Assembly: GCF_003121985.1 (NCBI RefSeq)
Contig: NZ_QEWP01000019.1
Location: forward strand, 24,172 to 88,171
Direction: 5' to 3'
DNA from: Marinilabilia rubra
GTDB taxonomy: Bacteria > Bacteroidota > Bacteroidia > Bacteroidales > Marinilabiliaceae
Length of the DNA: 64,000 bases
Shown piece after piece: positions 1-9,165 of the stretch (position 1 is its first letter; each line of letters starts with the position of its first letter). The position numbers and the translations under genes were made by a program. A model generated the notes under the pieces. It did no database searches. It worked only from the letters and a program-made list of their open reading frames with translations, and had not been told where the DNA came from.

Positions 1-201
1 TGTCTGCGGGTCACTGCTGGTTACCTTTATAAATAAGTGGTCACCGCTATTGATCTTGTATACAGAACTCCGGTCATTTTTGATTTCCTGCTGCAGATCT
101 GTTATGGTTTTCTGTTGCAAGAGCTCTGTTTTCTTCAAATTTACACAAGAAGACAAGCTAAGGGCTCCGGCAAACAAAAAAATCTGTAAAAATAATTTCA
201 T
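1..201 (-). CDS. Polysaccharide export lipoprotein (Wza/GfcE type), N-terminal part
   Basis: This is the first 67 residues of a protein that runs off the left edge; the ATG is complementary to 199-201. Residues 1-19 form a lipoprotein signal with lipobox LSSC (Cys19). A short polar helix-like linker follows, then YKINSGDHLFIKV at residues 48-60, the usual opening of the Poly_export (PF02563) domain in Bacteroidota capsule and exopolysaccharide exporters. Family knowledge predicts an outer-membrane-associated lipoprotein that works with a Wzc-type kinase/co-polymerase. It lies 27 nt downstream of the SPOR-like gene on the same strand and is probably co-transcribed with it. The rest of the domain is outside the window. 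Confidence 0.75.
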   Translation of the reverse strand, partial: MKLFLQIFLFAGALSLSSCVNLKKTELLQQKTITDLQQEIKNDRSSVYKINSGDHLFIKVTSSDPQT

Positions 202-228
202 ACTTGGATCATTTTGAAACATCTATAT

Positions 229-1299
229 TTAAAAACTGTAAAATTTCAACACTTTATAGAGAGGCATTTTTTCCTCTCCCAGATATGGAACCATAAACGC
301 TCCTTCTACATCAATTAATTGTTTCTTTTCTCTTGCCTGCTGATAGTTTTTCCCCAGATCGATTTGGTATTTAAACCATCCATCCTCCTCTACAATTAAA
401 ATCTTCAACTTCCCATCATAAATTTCAAGTATTTTTTCATCAGATAAAGGGATCATACTTGCAGCTATTTGGACACGATAACGAATTAGATCATGTCTTT
501 GACTTAAAACAGCCTTCCATAATTTGAGCTTTTCACCATCAGCATTGTAAGCAACAAGGAAACGGTCAGTTGAGGAAACTGACTTCAAAATTTCCAAAGC
601 CTCAAGGTAGTTTTCAGTTAAACCTATCTGGTATTTATACCACCCTTCCTCTTCCAATTCTCTGATTTCAAAAGGCCCGGTGTATTCTTGTTCTAATTCC
701 AGTGAGTCAAGTTCCGTTTTACTGGCTGCTACCTGAATAACAAAATGAAAGGGGTATCTTGAATATTTGTCCTTGGATATATTTTCAGATTGGGAAATTT
801 CGGGATGGAATTTAGAAATCTTGTCTGCTACATCAGAAGAAGAATGGTTTTCGTAACTTTCCCCTCGTTTCAGGGAATCTTCAGCCATAGTCCCGGAACG
901 AGAAGCATATTCGTTATATTGCTCTTCACTGATAGAATCTGCAATTACAAGAACACCCTCAGAGCTTGCAGATTTTTTTATGCTATTGAGCCAGGCCCGA
1001 TAATCTTTCCAGGCTTTTTTCAAAGAATCTTTTTCAAAGGAGATAAAAAAATCGACAGGCGTTATATGCAGGGTATCATTTATAGCAGAATCCGAAAGAG
1101 CTGAAACACGTTCTGATAAAGCATTTAAATTTGCACAGGACAACTGAGGATCTATAACTGTAAACTCTTCGTTTTCATCAACAGTACTAGTACCCAATGT
1201 CGGTTTACATTCGCATTTCAACATACCCGATGTTGAAAAAACACAAAAACCAAACAACAGAACAACACAAAAAAGGTATGTCCTAACCCATTTAACCAT
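229..1299 (-). CDS. Exported protein with two SPOR-like repeats
   Basis: I chose the ATG complementary to 1297-1299 (356 aa); the longer reading begins with TTG codons. The N-terminus has a basic stretch, then a hydrophobic segment (residues about 6-25), so it is exported or membrane-anchored. The middle is charged and low in hydrophobicity. The C-terminal half holds two copies of one repeat, about residues 180-262 and 271-345. Each starts with an (F/Y)xVQ(V/I)AAS-like strand and contains GW(Y/F)KYQI followed by a Tyr-rich helix and a strand ending FLVAY or FMVPY. This pattern resembles SPOR domains (PF05036), which bind denuded peptidoglycan. That assignment is inferred from pattern only. 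Its neighbour suggests a role at the envelope near polysaccharide export. Confidence 0.6.
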   Translation of the reverse strand: MVKWVRTYLFCVVLLFGFCVFSTSGMLKCECKPTLGTSTVDENEEFTVIDPQLSCANLNALSERVSALSDSAINDTLHITPVDFFISFEKDSLKKAWKDYRAWLNSIKKSASSEGVLVIADSISEEQYNEYASRSGTMAEDSLKRGESYENHSSSDVADKISKFHPEISQSENISKDKYSRYPFHFVIQVAASKTELDSLELEQEYTGPFEIRELEEEGWYKYQIGLTENYLEALEILKSVSSTDRFLVAYNADGEKLKLWKAVLSQRHDLIRYRVQIAASMIPLSDEKILEIYDGKLKILIVEEDGWFKYQIDLGKNYQQAREKKQLIDVEGAFMVPYLGEEKMPLYKVLKFYSF

Positions 1300-1591
1300 G
1301 TTCAACAATCAATTCTTTTTTAAACGCCAACACCCTTCATCACCAAAAACTTACAACTCACATCAAAAAACAACCCATTCAACCAAATAAGATGCAACAT
1401 AATTCGTTACGGAAATCCAGTAATTTTGTTTGCATTTTTTTTAATTCTCTTCACTTTTGATCTTTGAGCAAACATAGTCGGTAGCGATGGTTAAATAGTA
1501 GTAAAAAATGGAGGATACCCGGTTAAGCTTTTACTATAAATTATTAATCGGCAGTTTATAAGAACATTTCAGAATTATACCATTTAACTTT

Positions 1592-1746
1592 CAAAATAGA
1601 TCGTTAAAATTTTAGATATTAGATAAAAGTAACCAACAGGCAGAAGTTTGATAGGCAGAAGGCAGAAGAAAAAGTATCGCCCCGAAAGGCCATTGACTCA
1701 TAAACAATTATTTCAAAGCTCATTGCAAAAGTTCAACGGACTATTA
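1592..1746 (+). repeat. Degenerate copy of the AATAGATCG repeat (family 3)
   Basis: It begins with AATAGATCGTTAAAATTTTAG and ends with CAAAGCTCATTGCAAAAG, TTCAACGGACTATTA. Both ends match the other members at 10592, 21557, 36138, 46867 and 58256. The interior (CAACAGGCAGAAG, GGCAGAAGGCAGAAG) differs from them but resembles sequence near 61590-61640. The gap 1309-2277 holds no gene; this repeat and the inverted repeat at 2022-2165 are the recognisable parts. Confidence 0.6.
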
Positions 1747-2021
1747 TTTCATCTAATGTCCAAAAATCCAACTATTTGCTAATGGAAAGGATTACTCATT
1801 AAAAACCACAGACTTGCAGCTTCTTATGATATAAAGATCCCTTAAAAATTGAGAGATGGGCATCAGTGACGCAATGAGACGCTTCAGTATTCAAAAATTT
1901 GACTTCGGTGATTGTTTTTTTTAAATTTTGTATTATCACTCCTAATTTTGCAACACGACAATTAAAATAAAAAATGAGTATCCGTTTTTATACCCAACTT
2001 GAAAGCAGACCCGCCGAAAAG

Positions 2022-2165
2022 GACGGCCTTGACCGGTGAGCCAAAAAAACAAGTGAAGATGGCGTTAAAAAATCTTTTCTGTTTGAGCCGATAGGCGAGT
2101 TTAAAAGATTTTAGCCATCAAACGCTGTTTTTTTGAGTGAAGCGGTCACAGCCTTGACTTTTTTT
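2022..2165. repeat. Long imperfect inverted repeat
   Basis: A left arm near 2022-2078 and a right arm near 2103-2165 are imperfect reverse complements. Inner arms pair GATGGC..TTAAAAAATCTTTT with AAAAGATTTTA.GCCATC. Outer arms pair the GGCCTTGACCGGTGA region with the GCGGTCACAGCC region. The RNA would fold into one long hairpin. It is probably a small repetitive element, not a gene. Confidence 0.5.
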
Positions 2166-2166
2166 G

Positions 2167-2222
2167 ATTACTTTTTTGTGTCAAGACAAAAAAGTAATTG
2201 GGGTTTAAGGGGCAAAGCCCCT
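2167..2222. other. Two hairpins upstream of the RND operon
   Basis: ATTACTTTTTTGT (2167-2179) and ACAAAAAAGTAAT (2186-2198) form a perfect 13-bp stem with a 6-nt loop. AGGGGC (2208-2213) and GCCCCT (2217-2222) form a second short stem. They lie 56-111 nt before the first efflux gene and could act as a terminator or leader structure. No function is shown. Confidence 0.5.
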
Positions 2223-2277
2223 ATATATTTTCAATTAGGTAAATAACCGGATATTCATAAAATAAAAAAAGGAAATA

Positions 2278-3357
2278 ATGGAAAATCACTTCAAACTGCT
2301 AAAGGTTTTAATTGGCATAGTTTTAATTGCAGGAATGTATGCATGCAATACCAATTCATCCGAAGAAAGACCAAATAAGGTCGTCGTTAAAACTACCGGG
2401 GTAACGAAGCATTCATCGCTCCTCTCGAAAAGTTACCCGGCAGTAATTCAGGCTTCCTCGGACGTAAAACTGGCATTCAGGGTTGCAGGCCCGATTATAA
2501 ACATTTTTGTTGATGAAGGTGACCATGTAAAGGAAAATCAGATTCTCGCTCAAATAGATCCCCGGGATTATAAATTGCAATTGCAGGCTACCGAAGCCAG
2601 ATATGAGGAGGTAAAAGCTGAGGTCGGGAGAATCACTTCGCTCTATAAAAAAGGGAAAGTCTCGGAAAATGATTATGACAAAGCCGTTTCGGGACTGAAA
2701 CAAATTACAGCCAAATACAATGCCCACAAAAATGCATTAAGCGACACAAAATTAAGAGCGCCTTTTTCAGGCAATATCAACCAAATTTTTTTTGAAGCTG
2801 ATGAGACAGTTGATGCCGGAATGCCAATTGTATCTATGATTGATACTCAAAACCATGAAATCGTCACCCATCTTCCCGCCAGCGATTATTTAAACAAAGA
2901 CAGGTTTTCAGAATTTACTTGTCGTACTGTAGATGAGCCGGACACCCCACTTCAACTTAAACTGAGGAACATTGTTTCTAAAGCCAACCTCAACGGTTTA
3001 TATCCGGCATATTTTAATGTATCAAATCCCCCTAAAGGAAAAATTCTACCGGGAATGAGTGCCGAAGTTATCATCAAATATAAAAGTACAGGCAATCAAC
3101 TCTTCGAAATTCCTGCAACCTCTGTTTTCAAAAACGGAGACAAGTCCACTGTTTGGGTTTTCAACGAGATTGATAAAACAATTCATTCCAAACAAGTAGA
3201 GATCGTTAAAATAAAGCCTTCTGGCTCAGCCATCGTAAAAGGTGAGATCACCGAAGCAGACACAATCATCAGCGCCGGCGTACACAGACTGAAAGAGGGA
3301 CAAAAGGTTGAAGTTCTGAAGGAACCATCTGAAAGTAATGTGGGAGGCCTGTTGTAG
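2278..3357 (+). CDS. RND efflux periplasmic adaptor (HlyD/AcrA family), lipoprotein
   Basis: This 359-aa protein is a membrane fusion protein linking an inner-membrane RND pump to a TolC channel. Residues 1-23 look like a lipoprotein signal (AGMYAC, Cys23) followed by the acidic, Ser-rich NTNSSEE. The order fits the family: a beta-barrel/lipoyl half with VKLAFRVAGPI and VDEGDHVKENQILAQIDPRDY (about 61-98), a short alpha-hairpin (100-150), then KLRAPFSGNI (second lipoyl half) and a C-terminal barrel with IPATSVF. GGAAAT sits a few nt before the ATG. The pump gene follows after 119 nt. Together with the next two genes it makes a complete tripartite system; the substrate cannot be told from sequence. 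Confidence 0.9.
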   Translation: MENHFKLLKVLIGIVLIAGMYACNTNSSEERPNKVVVKTTGVTKHSSLLSKSYPAVIQASSDVKLAFRVAGPIINIFVDEGDHVKENQILAQIDPRDYKLQLQATEARYEEVKAEVGRITSLYKKGKVSENDYDKAVSGLKQITAKYNAHKNALSDTKLRAPFSGNINQIFFEADETVDAGMPIVSMIDTQNHEIVTHLPASDYLNKDRFSEFTCRTVDEPDTPLQLKLRNIVSKANLNGLYPAYFNVSNPPKGKILPGMSAEVIIKYKSTGNQLFEIPATSVFKNGDKSTVWVFNEIDKTIHSKQVEIVKIKPSGSAIVKGEITEADTIISAGVHRLKEGQKVEVLKEPSESNVGGLL

Positions 3358-3476
3358 AACTGTAGATAACTAGAGGATAGATGCCTTTCAAAGAAGCGTC
3401 GACCTCTTTCCTTAAACCAAAAACCGAATCTCTTTTCTTCGTTCAAAAAAATAAAATACACTGTCAATAAGGTATT

Positions 3477-6400
3477 ATGACCGAATTCGCATTTAAAAAC
3501 AAGATACTTTTCTACTTTTTTCTGGTAGTGCTCGCGGTTGGCGGGGTGATGTCATTCCAGTCAATGAGTAAATTGGAAGATCCCGAGATCAAGGTTAAGC
3601 AAGCACTTGTGGTTACAGTTTACCCGGGTGCTTCAGCCCATGAGGTTGAACTGGAAATTACAGATGTGCTGGAAAAAGCCATCAGCACCATGGGTGCCCT
3701 GAAAAAAACTGAATCCAGATCGGAAGCTGACTACTCCGAAATTACAGTTGAACTGGATCCCACTGTAAATCCCGATGAAATTGAACAGAAATGGGATATT
3801 CTTAGAAGGAAGGTTAACAGGGCAGCAGCTGAACTTCCCCAAACCGCCCGCACTCCAATCGTAGTTGATGATTTTGGAGATGTTTACGGGTTGTTTTATG
3901 CTATGACCTCCGATGGATTCTCCTACGATGAGATGCACGACTACGGGATGCTGGTTAAGCACGAAATTGAAGATTTGCCCGATGTTAAACGCGTTAAAAT
4001 ATTCGGTGACCGACCTCCCTGTATCAACATCAAAATTCATCAGGATCGTTTAGCGAATCTGGGAGTGCACCCTTCCGAAATATTGATGACCCTTCGAGAT
4101 CAGAACGAAACAGTTTATGCAGGTTACTTTAACTCCGGTCAGGAAAGAATAAGAGTTGATGTCGATAATGATTTTGAAAACATTGATGATATCCGCAACC
4201 TGATAATACAGGGTCATGAAAAAGACCAGGTCAGGCTCGGTGATATTGCAGAAATTGAAAGAAATCTGGAAATACCTTATCGCGAGGCCATGCGATATAA
4301 CCAAAAGCCGGCCCTCGGAATTTCTATTGCCATGCAAAGTGGTGGCAACGTTGTGGACCTGGGCGAAGCAGTAGATCACAGACTGGCTGAATTAAAGACC
4401 AGGAGGATTCCGGCAGGAATAGATTTCGAAAAGGTATTTTTTCAGCCGGAAAAGGTTCAGAACGCCATCACCACCTTTATGTTCAACCTGGCAGAATCAC
4501 TGGCCATTGTAATCATCATCCTGATGCTGACAATGGGCTGGCGAAGCGGAATAATTATTGGCAGTGGTCTGCTGTTAACAATTCTGGGATCGTTTGTAGT
4601 ATTGAATCTTTTCAACGGCACACTGCAACGTGTTTCTCTGGCCTCTCTGATCGTGGCCATGGGAATGCTCGTTGACAATGCCATCGTTATTGTTGACGGC
4701 ATACTTATAGACCTTCAACATGGCGTAAAGAAGAAAAAGGCGCTGGTCAATACGGCAAAAAAGACTGCCTGGCCCCTGCTTGGTGCAACTCTCATCGCCA
4801 TCTTCGCCTTTCTACCCATCTTTTTGTCACCCGATACCTCAGGTGAGTATGTACGTGATTTGTTCATTGTCCTGGCCGTTTCTCTTCTACTGAGCTGGGT
4901 TCTTGCTCTCACACAGGCACCTGTAATGGCAGACAAGCAATTCAGGAAAAAGAAAACAGCCGGTGATTCAAGAGACGATGAACAAAAGCCCTACAGCAAC
5001 AGAATATATTCCTGGCACCGGAGGGCACTGAGTTATTTACTTTACCACAAAACAGTGGCCATAATCATTGTAACGTTACTCATGGGAGGAAGTGCGCTGC
5101 TGTTTCCTTTAATTCCTCAAACCTTCTTCCCCGATCTCAGCTACAACCAGTTGTATATAGAGTACAATATGCCGGCAGGCACCAGGATTGAAAAGGTAGA
5201 CAATGACCTTTCAGAAATTGAAGACCATTTGCTAAAACAGGAAGAAATCACCAATGTCACTGCCAGTTTAGGGGGCACCCCATCCCGATACAATTTGGTA
5301 AGATCTATTGCAGAACCTTCGATGAGTTACGGGGAGCTTATTGTGGATTTTACGGATGAGGACATTCTGGTAAAGATGCTGCCAAAAATTCAGAAGTATC
5401 TGACCAGTCATTATCCGGATGCTTATGCACGAGTAAAAAGGTACAACCTCATGTATAAGAAATTTCCCATTGAGGTTCTGTTCACCGGCCCCGATCCGGC
5501 AGTTTTGAAGGATCTGACAGCAAGGGCAAAAAAGATCATGGAAAAAGAGCCCGGAGCCGTCCTTGTCACCGATAACTGGGAGCCCTCATCCAAAGTACTG
5601 GTAGCGGATTACAATCAAAAGATGGCACGCAGGGCAGGCTTAACCCGCCCTGACATTGCATTGTCGCTGCTGACTGCCACCGACGGATTGCCCATTGGTG
5701 ATTTTTACGATGGCACCCGTTCCATTCCCATCTATGTAAAGAGCATTCAAAACAACGGCGAACCGGTTGAAAATCTTGAGACCTCCCCGGCTTTCAGCAT
5801 GCTTCCCAGTCTCAACAGTCTGGAACCGGATGTACTAAAGGGCATTATGAATGGCACCACCGCCATCAGTGATGTATTGGAATCGACTGTTGGAGCAGTG
5901 CCCATGAACCAGGCAATTCAGGACATTGATGTTGAATGGGAAGAACCTGTTGTGCGCCGTCACAATGGACGCAGGGCCATGAAAGCCCAGTGTAACCCAA
6001 CCCCGGGCCTTACAGCAGACGATGTCCGCAGCAGGATTCTTCCTGAAATAGATGCCATTGATCTGCCTGCCGGTTACGAAATGAAATGGCAGGGTGAATT
6101 TGAGGCCAGCTCAGAGTCACAGCAGTATCTTTTCATGTATCTGCCACTGGCCATTGTGCTCATGATTGCCATTCTGATTGCTCTTTTTAACGATATAAAG
6201 AAACCATTGATCATCATCTTTAGCCTGCCACTGGCCATAATCGGAATCGTTCTTGGAATGCTGGTCTCCGGTAAAGAATTTGGTTTTGTTGCCATTGTCG
6301 GAACCTTAGGACTGATGGGGATGATGATTAAGAACGGAGTGGTATTGCTTGAAGAAGTTGAATTAAAAATCAGGGAAGGCAGCGATCGGTTCTCTGCATT

Positions 6401-6635
6401 GATCGATGCATCCACATCCCGTTTAAGACCAGTAATGATGGCATCGCTTACTACTATTTTAGGTATGATTCCGTTGGTCTCAGATGCCATGTTTGGATCA
6501 ATGGCGGTAACAATGATGTCTGGGCTCCTGATCGGAACCATCATTACCCTGATGATGATGCCGGTGCTCTACGCCCTCCTTTATCAGGTAATTCATCCGA
6601 ATAGTAAAAAAGCACGCAAACAAAAAAACGCATAA
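3477..6635 (+). CDS. RND efflux pump, inner-membrane permease (AcrB/MdtB-like)
   Basis: At 1052 aa it has the usual size of HAE-1/HAE-2 type RND pumps. It shows the duplicated plan: a TM segment near residues 8-27, a large periplasmic loop, TM block 2-6 from about 335, a second TM segment near 525, a second periplasmic loop, then a last TM block after about 880. Family motifs visible include the N-terminal SKLEDPEIKVKQALV, TVYPGAS, GMLVDNAIVIVDG in the TM4 region and FGFVAIVGTLGLMGMMIKNG in the C-terminal half. The pump uses the proton gradient to expel small amphiphilic compounds or drugs. It stops 4 nt before the TolC gene. Confidence 0.93.
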   Translation: MTEFAFKNKILFYFFLVVLAVGGVMSFQSMSKLEDPEIKVKQALVVTVYPGASAHEVELEITDVLEKAISTMGALKKTESRSEADYSEITVELDPTVNPDEIEQKWDILRRKVNRAAAELPQTARTPIVVDDFGDVYGLFYAMTSDGFSYDEMHDYGMLVKHEIEDLPDVKRVKIFGDRPPCINIKIHQDRLANLGVHPSEILMTLRDQNETVYAGYFNSGQERIRVDVDNDFENIDDIRNLIIQGHEKDQVRLGDIAEIERNLEIPYREAMRYNQKPALGISIAMQSGGNVVDLGEAVDHRLAELKTRRIPAGIDFEKVFFQPEKVQNAITTFMFNLAESLAIVIIILMLTMGWRSGIIIGSGLLLTILGSFVVLNLFNGTLQRVSLASLIVAMGMLVDNAIVIVDGILIDLQHGVKKKKALVNTAKKTAWPLLGATLIAIFAFLPIFLSPDTSGEYVRDLFIVLAVSLLLSWVLALTQAPVMADKQFRKKKTAGDSRDDEQKPYSNRIYSWHRRALSYLLYHKTVAIIIVTLLMGGSALLFPLIPQTFFPDLSYNQLYIEYNMPAGTRIEKVDNDLSEIEDHLLKQEEITNVTASLGGTPSRYNLVRSIAEPSMSYGELIVDFTDEDILVKMLPKIQKYLTSHYPDAYARVKRYNLMYKKFPIEVLFTGPDPAVLKDLTARAKKIMEKEPGAVLVTDNWEPSSKVLVADYNQKMARRAGLTRPDIALSLLTATDGLPIGDFYDGTRSIPIYVKSIQNNGEPVENLETSPAFSMLPSLNSLEPDVLKGIMNGTTAISDVLESTVGAVPMNQAIQDIDVEWEEPVVRRHNGRRAMKAQCNPTPGLTADDVRSRILPEIDAIDLPAGYEMKWQGEFEASSESQQYLFMYLPLAIVLMIAILIALFNDIKKPLIIIFSLPLAIIGIVLGMLVSGKEFGFVAIVGTLGLMGMMIKNGVVLLEEVELKIREGSDRFSALIDASTSRLRPVMMASLTTILGMIPLVSDAMFGSMAVTMMSGLLIGTIITLMMMPVLYALLYQVIHPNSKKARKQKNA

Positions 6636-6639
6636 ATAT

Positions 6640-8070
6640 ATGAAACGATATATTCAACTCACATTAATATTCATCTCCATCTTTGCTTTTGCGTCATCAG
6701 CCCAGGTGGATCTTAGTCGTGAGAAATGCCGGGAAATGGCGCTTGAATACTCACGTCAAATCAAAATATCCAAAAACAGGAAAGCACAGGCCTTACTGGA
6801 TAAAAAGATTGCCACCGCAGCCCATCTTCCTAATCTGTCAGCCTCGGGTCTCTATTTTTACAAGCCGGATGCATTGGAATACTCATTGGATGGAGGTCCT
6901 TTGCCCACTTACAAGCCCGACCAAAACGGGGAGTTGCAGCCCAATGTAATGATCAACCCACAAACAGGCGACCCTGTGATGGGCAGTGACGGCAATCCGG
7001 TATTTAACATGTATGCCATGATGCCCGACATGAACCTCAACCTGGGATTGGAAGGAGTCACCAGTGCCGGCATTCAGTTGGAACAACCCGTTTATATGGG
7101 AGGAAAAATCAGAACTGCCAATAAGATGGCCGAAACCGGCATAGCAGCAGCTGATATAAATATGGAGCTTAAAAAATCGGAAATCATTGCTGAATCGGAC
7201 CAGGGCTATTTTCAGTACATCTCTGTAAAAGCCAAAAAGAAGGCTGCAGAGGATTACAAAGTTTTACTGGATTCTCTGGTTGCCTCGATAGATGCAAGCG
7301 TTCAGGAAGGAATGGCTACCCGGAATGATCTTCTTAAAGCTCAGGTAAAAAGAAATGAAGCCACACTGATGGTTCAGAAAGCCAACAGCGGGCTTCAGCT
7401 GGCACGAATGAATCTTTGCAGAATAATTGGCCTGCCACTTGAAAGTAAAATATCGATTGACGAAAAACTGTCAGACAACAACAAAACCAATGAAATTCAG
7501 TCTAATAACAACAGTCCGGAACTAAGACCGGAGTACCAGATGCTTACCAGGGCTATTGAAATGGGGCACTATGAAGAGAAAATGGCGCGTTCTGAGATGC
7601 TGCCAAAAGTTGGAATATCGGCCGGATACAACTATTTTGGCGGCTTGGAAATAAATGGCAGGGGAACAGAGGAGATGGCATTTTCAGCCATGGCTTCCGT
7701 AAAAATCCCCATTTTTAAGTGGTTTGAAGAACGCAACAAAGTGTCCAAAGCCAGACTTCAAACTGAAGCAGCGCAAATGAAACTGGAAGAAACGGAGAAG
7801 TTGCTGCAGTTGGAAATTGCACAGGCCCGTTTTAACCTTAATGATGCCATCAAGAGACTTGAGCTAACACAATCGGCCCTTGAGCAGGCTGAAGAAAATC
7901 TGGAAACCAGTCGTGACCGCTTCGATACCGGCATGGAAAGACTGGTTGATCTCCTTGAAGCGCAGGCCCAATGGCAGGAGGCCCGCAGCAACAAAATTGA
8001 TGCGCAAACATCGGTTAACATGATGCACACCAAATACCTGAAAGCCACCGGAAAGCTTGTTAAACTATAG
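6640..8070 (+). CDS. TolC-family outer membrane efflux channel
   Basis: This 476-aa protein carries a Sec signal peptide (residues 1-21, ending ASSAQ) and the repeated OEP architecture. The helical parts include REKCREMALEYSRQIKISKN near the start and EEAEENLETSRDRFDTGMERLVDLLEAQ-type helix in the second half. The first half holds an extended loop (about 70-140) rich in Pro, Asn and Met. It forms a trimeric barrel and periplasmic tunnel for the two preceding gene products. It is the third cistron, 4 nt after the pump, and ends 1 nt before the kinase ATG. Confidence 0.9.
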   Translation: MKRYIQLTLIFISIFAFASSAQVDLSREKCREMALEYSRQIKISKNRKAQALLDKKIATAAHLPNLSASGLYFYKPDALEYSLDGGPLPTYKPDQNGELQPNVMINPQTGDPVMGSDGNPVFNMYAMMPDMNLNLGLEGVTSAGIQLEQPVYMGGKIRTANKMAETGIAAADINMELKKSEIIAESDQGYFQYISVKAKKKAAEDYKVLLDSLVASIDASVQEGMATRNDLLKAQVKRNEATLMVQKANSGLQLARMNLCRIIGLPLESKISIDEKLSDNNKTNEIQSNNNSPELRPEYQMLTRAIEMGHYEEKMARSEMLPKVGISAGYNYFGGLEINGRGTEEMAFSAMASVKIPIFKWFEERNKVSKARLQTEAAQMKLEETEKLLQLEIAQARFNLNDAIKRLELTQSALEQAEENLETSRDRFDTGMERLVDLLEAQAQWQEARSNKIDAQTSVNMMHTKYLKATGKLVKL

Positions 8071-8071
8071 C

Positions 8072-9160
8072 ATGATAACAAAAGAAAAGCAACAAATACC
8101 GGAAGAATTCAGAACCCCGCGTTTAAACATCATAAACACGGGGTTTACACCTACAATTATAAGGTTTCTGATTGTTTCGGCAGTCGGATTTCTGGTAATT
8201 GTTTTTGTCTATTTCCTTTACGGAGAATCACCGGATCCTCTTAAAACACCTTTTCCCTTCGTTTTATCTATCATAGCATTCAATCTTATTAGCGAGGGAA
8301 ACATCATCATAAACCGGGTATTAGATAAAAAGTCACCATGGTTTTTTAAAATTGCCAGCAGGTTAAAGAAGCAACTGGGCTGGAGTTTTATCTGGACAGT
8401 CATGATTGCAGCCATTTCATTTCTGTCCTTACCCGGTCATGTTTATGAAGAGCAGCACTTCTTCATGTCGGCGGTTCTGGTTTTTATTTTCGGTGTATTA
8501 TTTATTTTGATATTCAACAGCATTTTATTCCTCAGAAGTTTTCTGTTCAACTGGAAAAAATCAGTTCTGGAAGTAGAAACCCTGAAGCAGGCAAAAATTG
8601 AGTCGGATTATAAAATTCTGCAAAATCAACTCAATCCCCATTTCCTTTTTAATTGTTTCAGCACCTTAATTTCGGAGATTCATTATGATCCTGAAAATGC
8701 CGCTGAATTCACTCAAAAGCTGGCTGAAGTTTATCGTTACCTTCTCCAAAAGAAGAATGATATAACCGTTCCTCTATGGGAGGAACTAGATTTTATTAAT
8801 GACTTCGTTTTTCTGCACAAACACCGAATGGGTGAGGCACTGGTGGTTAACATAGACATTTCGGAAGAATATAAGGACCTTCATATTCCTCCGATGTCGC
8901 TTCAGATGTTACTTGAAAACGCTATTAAACACAACCGGTCATCAGAAAAAAGCCCTTTGACCATTGATATCAATATTAAAAACAAACGGTTTTTGAATGT
9001 TTGCAATAACCTGCAGCCCAAGAACAATGTTTATTCAACAGGAACCGGGCTTCAAAACATCTCACAACGCTATGAAATGTTGTCGGGCCGATCCATAAAA
9101 ATCAGTGAAACAGAAGAACTCTATTGTGTTGAGCTACCTTTGCTTTTTGATAACGACTAA
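8072..9160 (+). CDS. LytS-type sensor histidine kinase (His_kinase PF06580)
   Basis: The ATG at 8072 is preferred over an upstream TTG that overlaps the TolC gene; this gives 362 aa. Four hydrophobic segments lie at about 30-50, 61-80, 105-121 and 131-158. The kinase core follows: QNQLNPHFLFN with phospho-acceptor His190, then the N-box LLENAIKHNRSSE and the G-box GTGLQNISQRYEML. No extracellular sensor domain is seen, so the signal is probably sensed in the membrane. It is 1 nt after TolC and 5 nt before its response regulator. The efflux system and this pair therefore form one transcription unit, suggesting that the pair regulates the pump or responds to its substrate. Confidence 0.9.
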   Translation: MITKEKQQIPEEFRTPRLNIINTGFTPTIIRFLIVSAVGFLVIVFVYFLYGESPDPLKTPFPFVLSIIAFNLISEGNIIINRVLDKKSPWFFKIASRLKKQLGWSFIWTVMIAAISFLSLPGHVYEEQHFFMSAVLVFIFGVLFILIFNSILFLRSFLFNWKKSVLEVETLKQAKIESDYKILQNQLNPHFLFNCFSTLISEIHYDPENAAEFTQKLAEVYRYLLQKKNDITVPLWEELDFINDFVFLHKHRMGEALVVNIDISEEYKDLHIPPMSLQMLLENAIKHNRSSEKSPLTIDINIKNKRFLNVCNNLQPKNNVYSTGTGLQNISQRYEMLSGRSIKISETEELYCVELPLLFDND

Positions 9161-9165
9161 AATCC

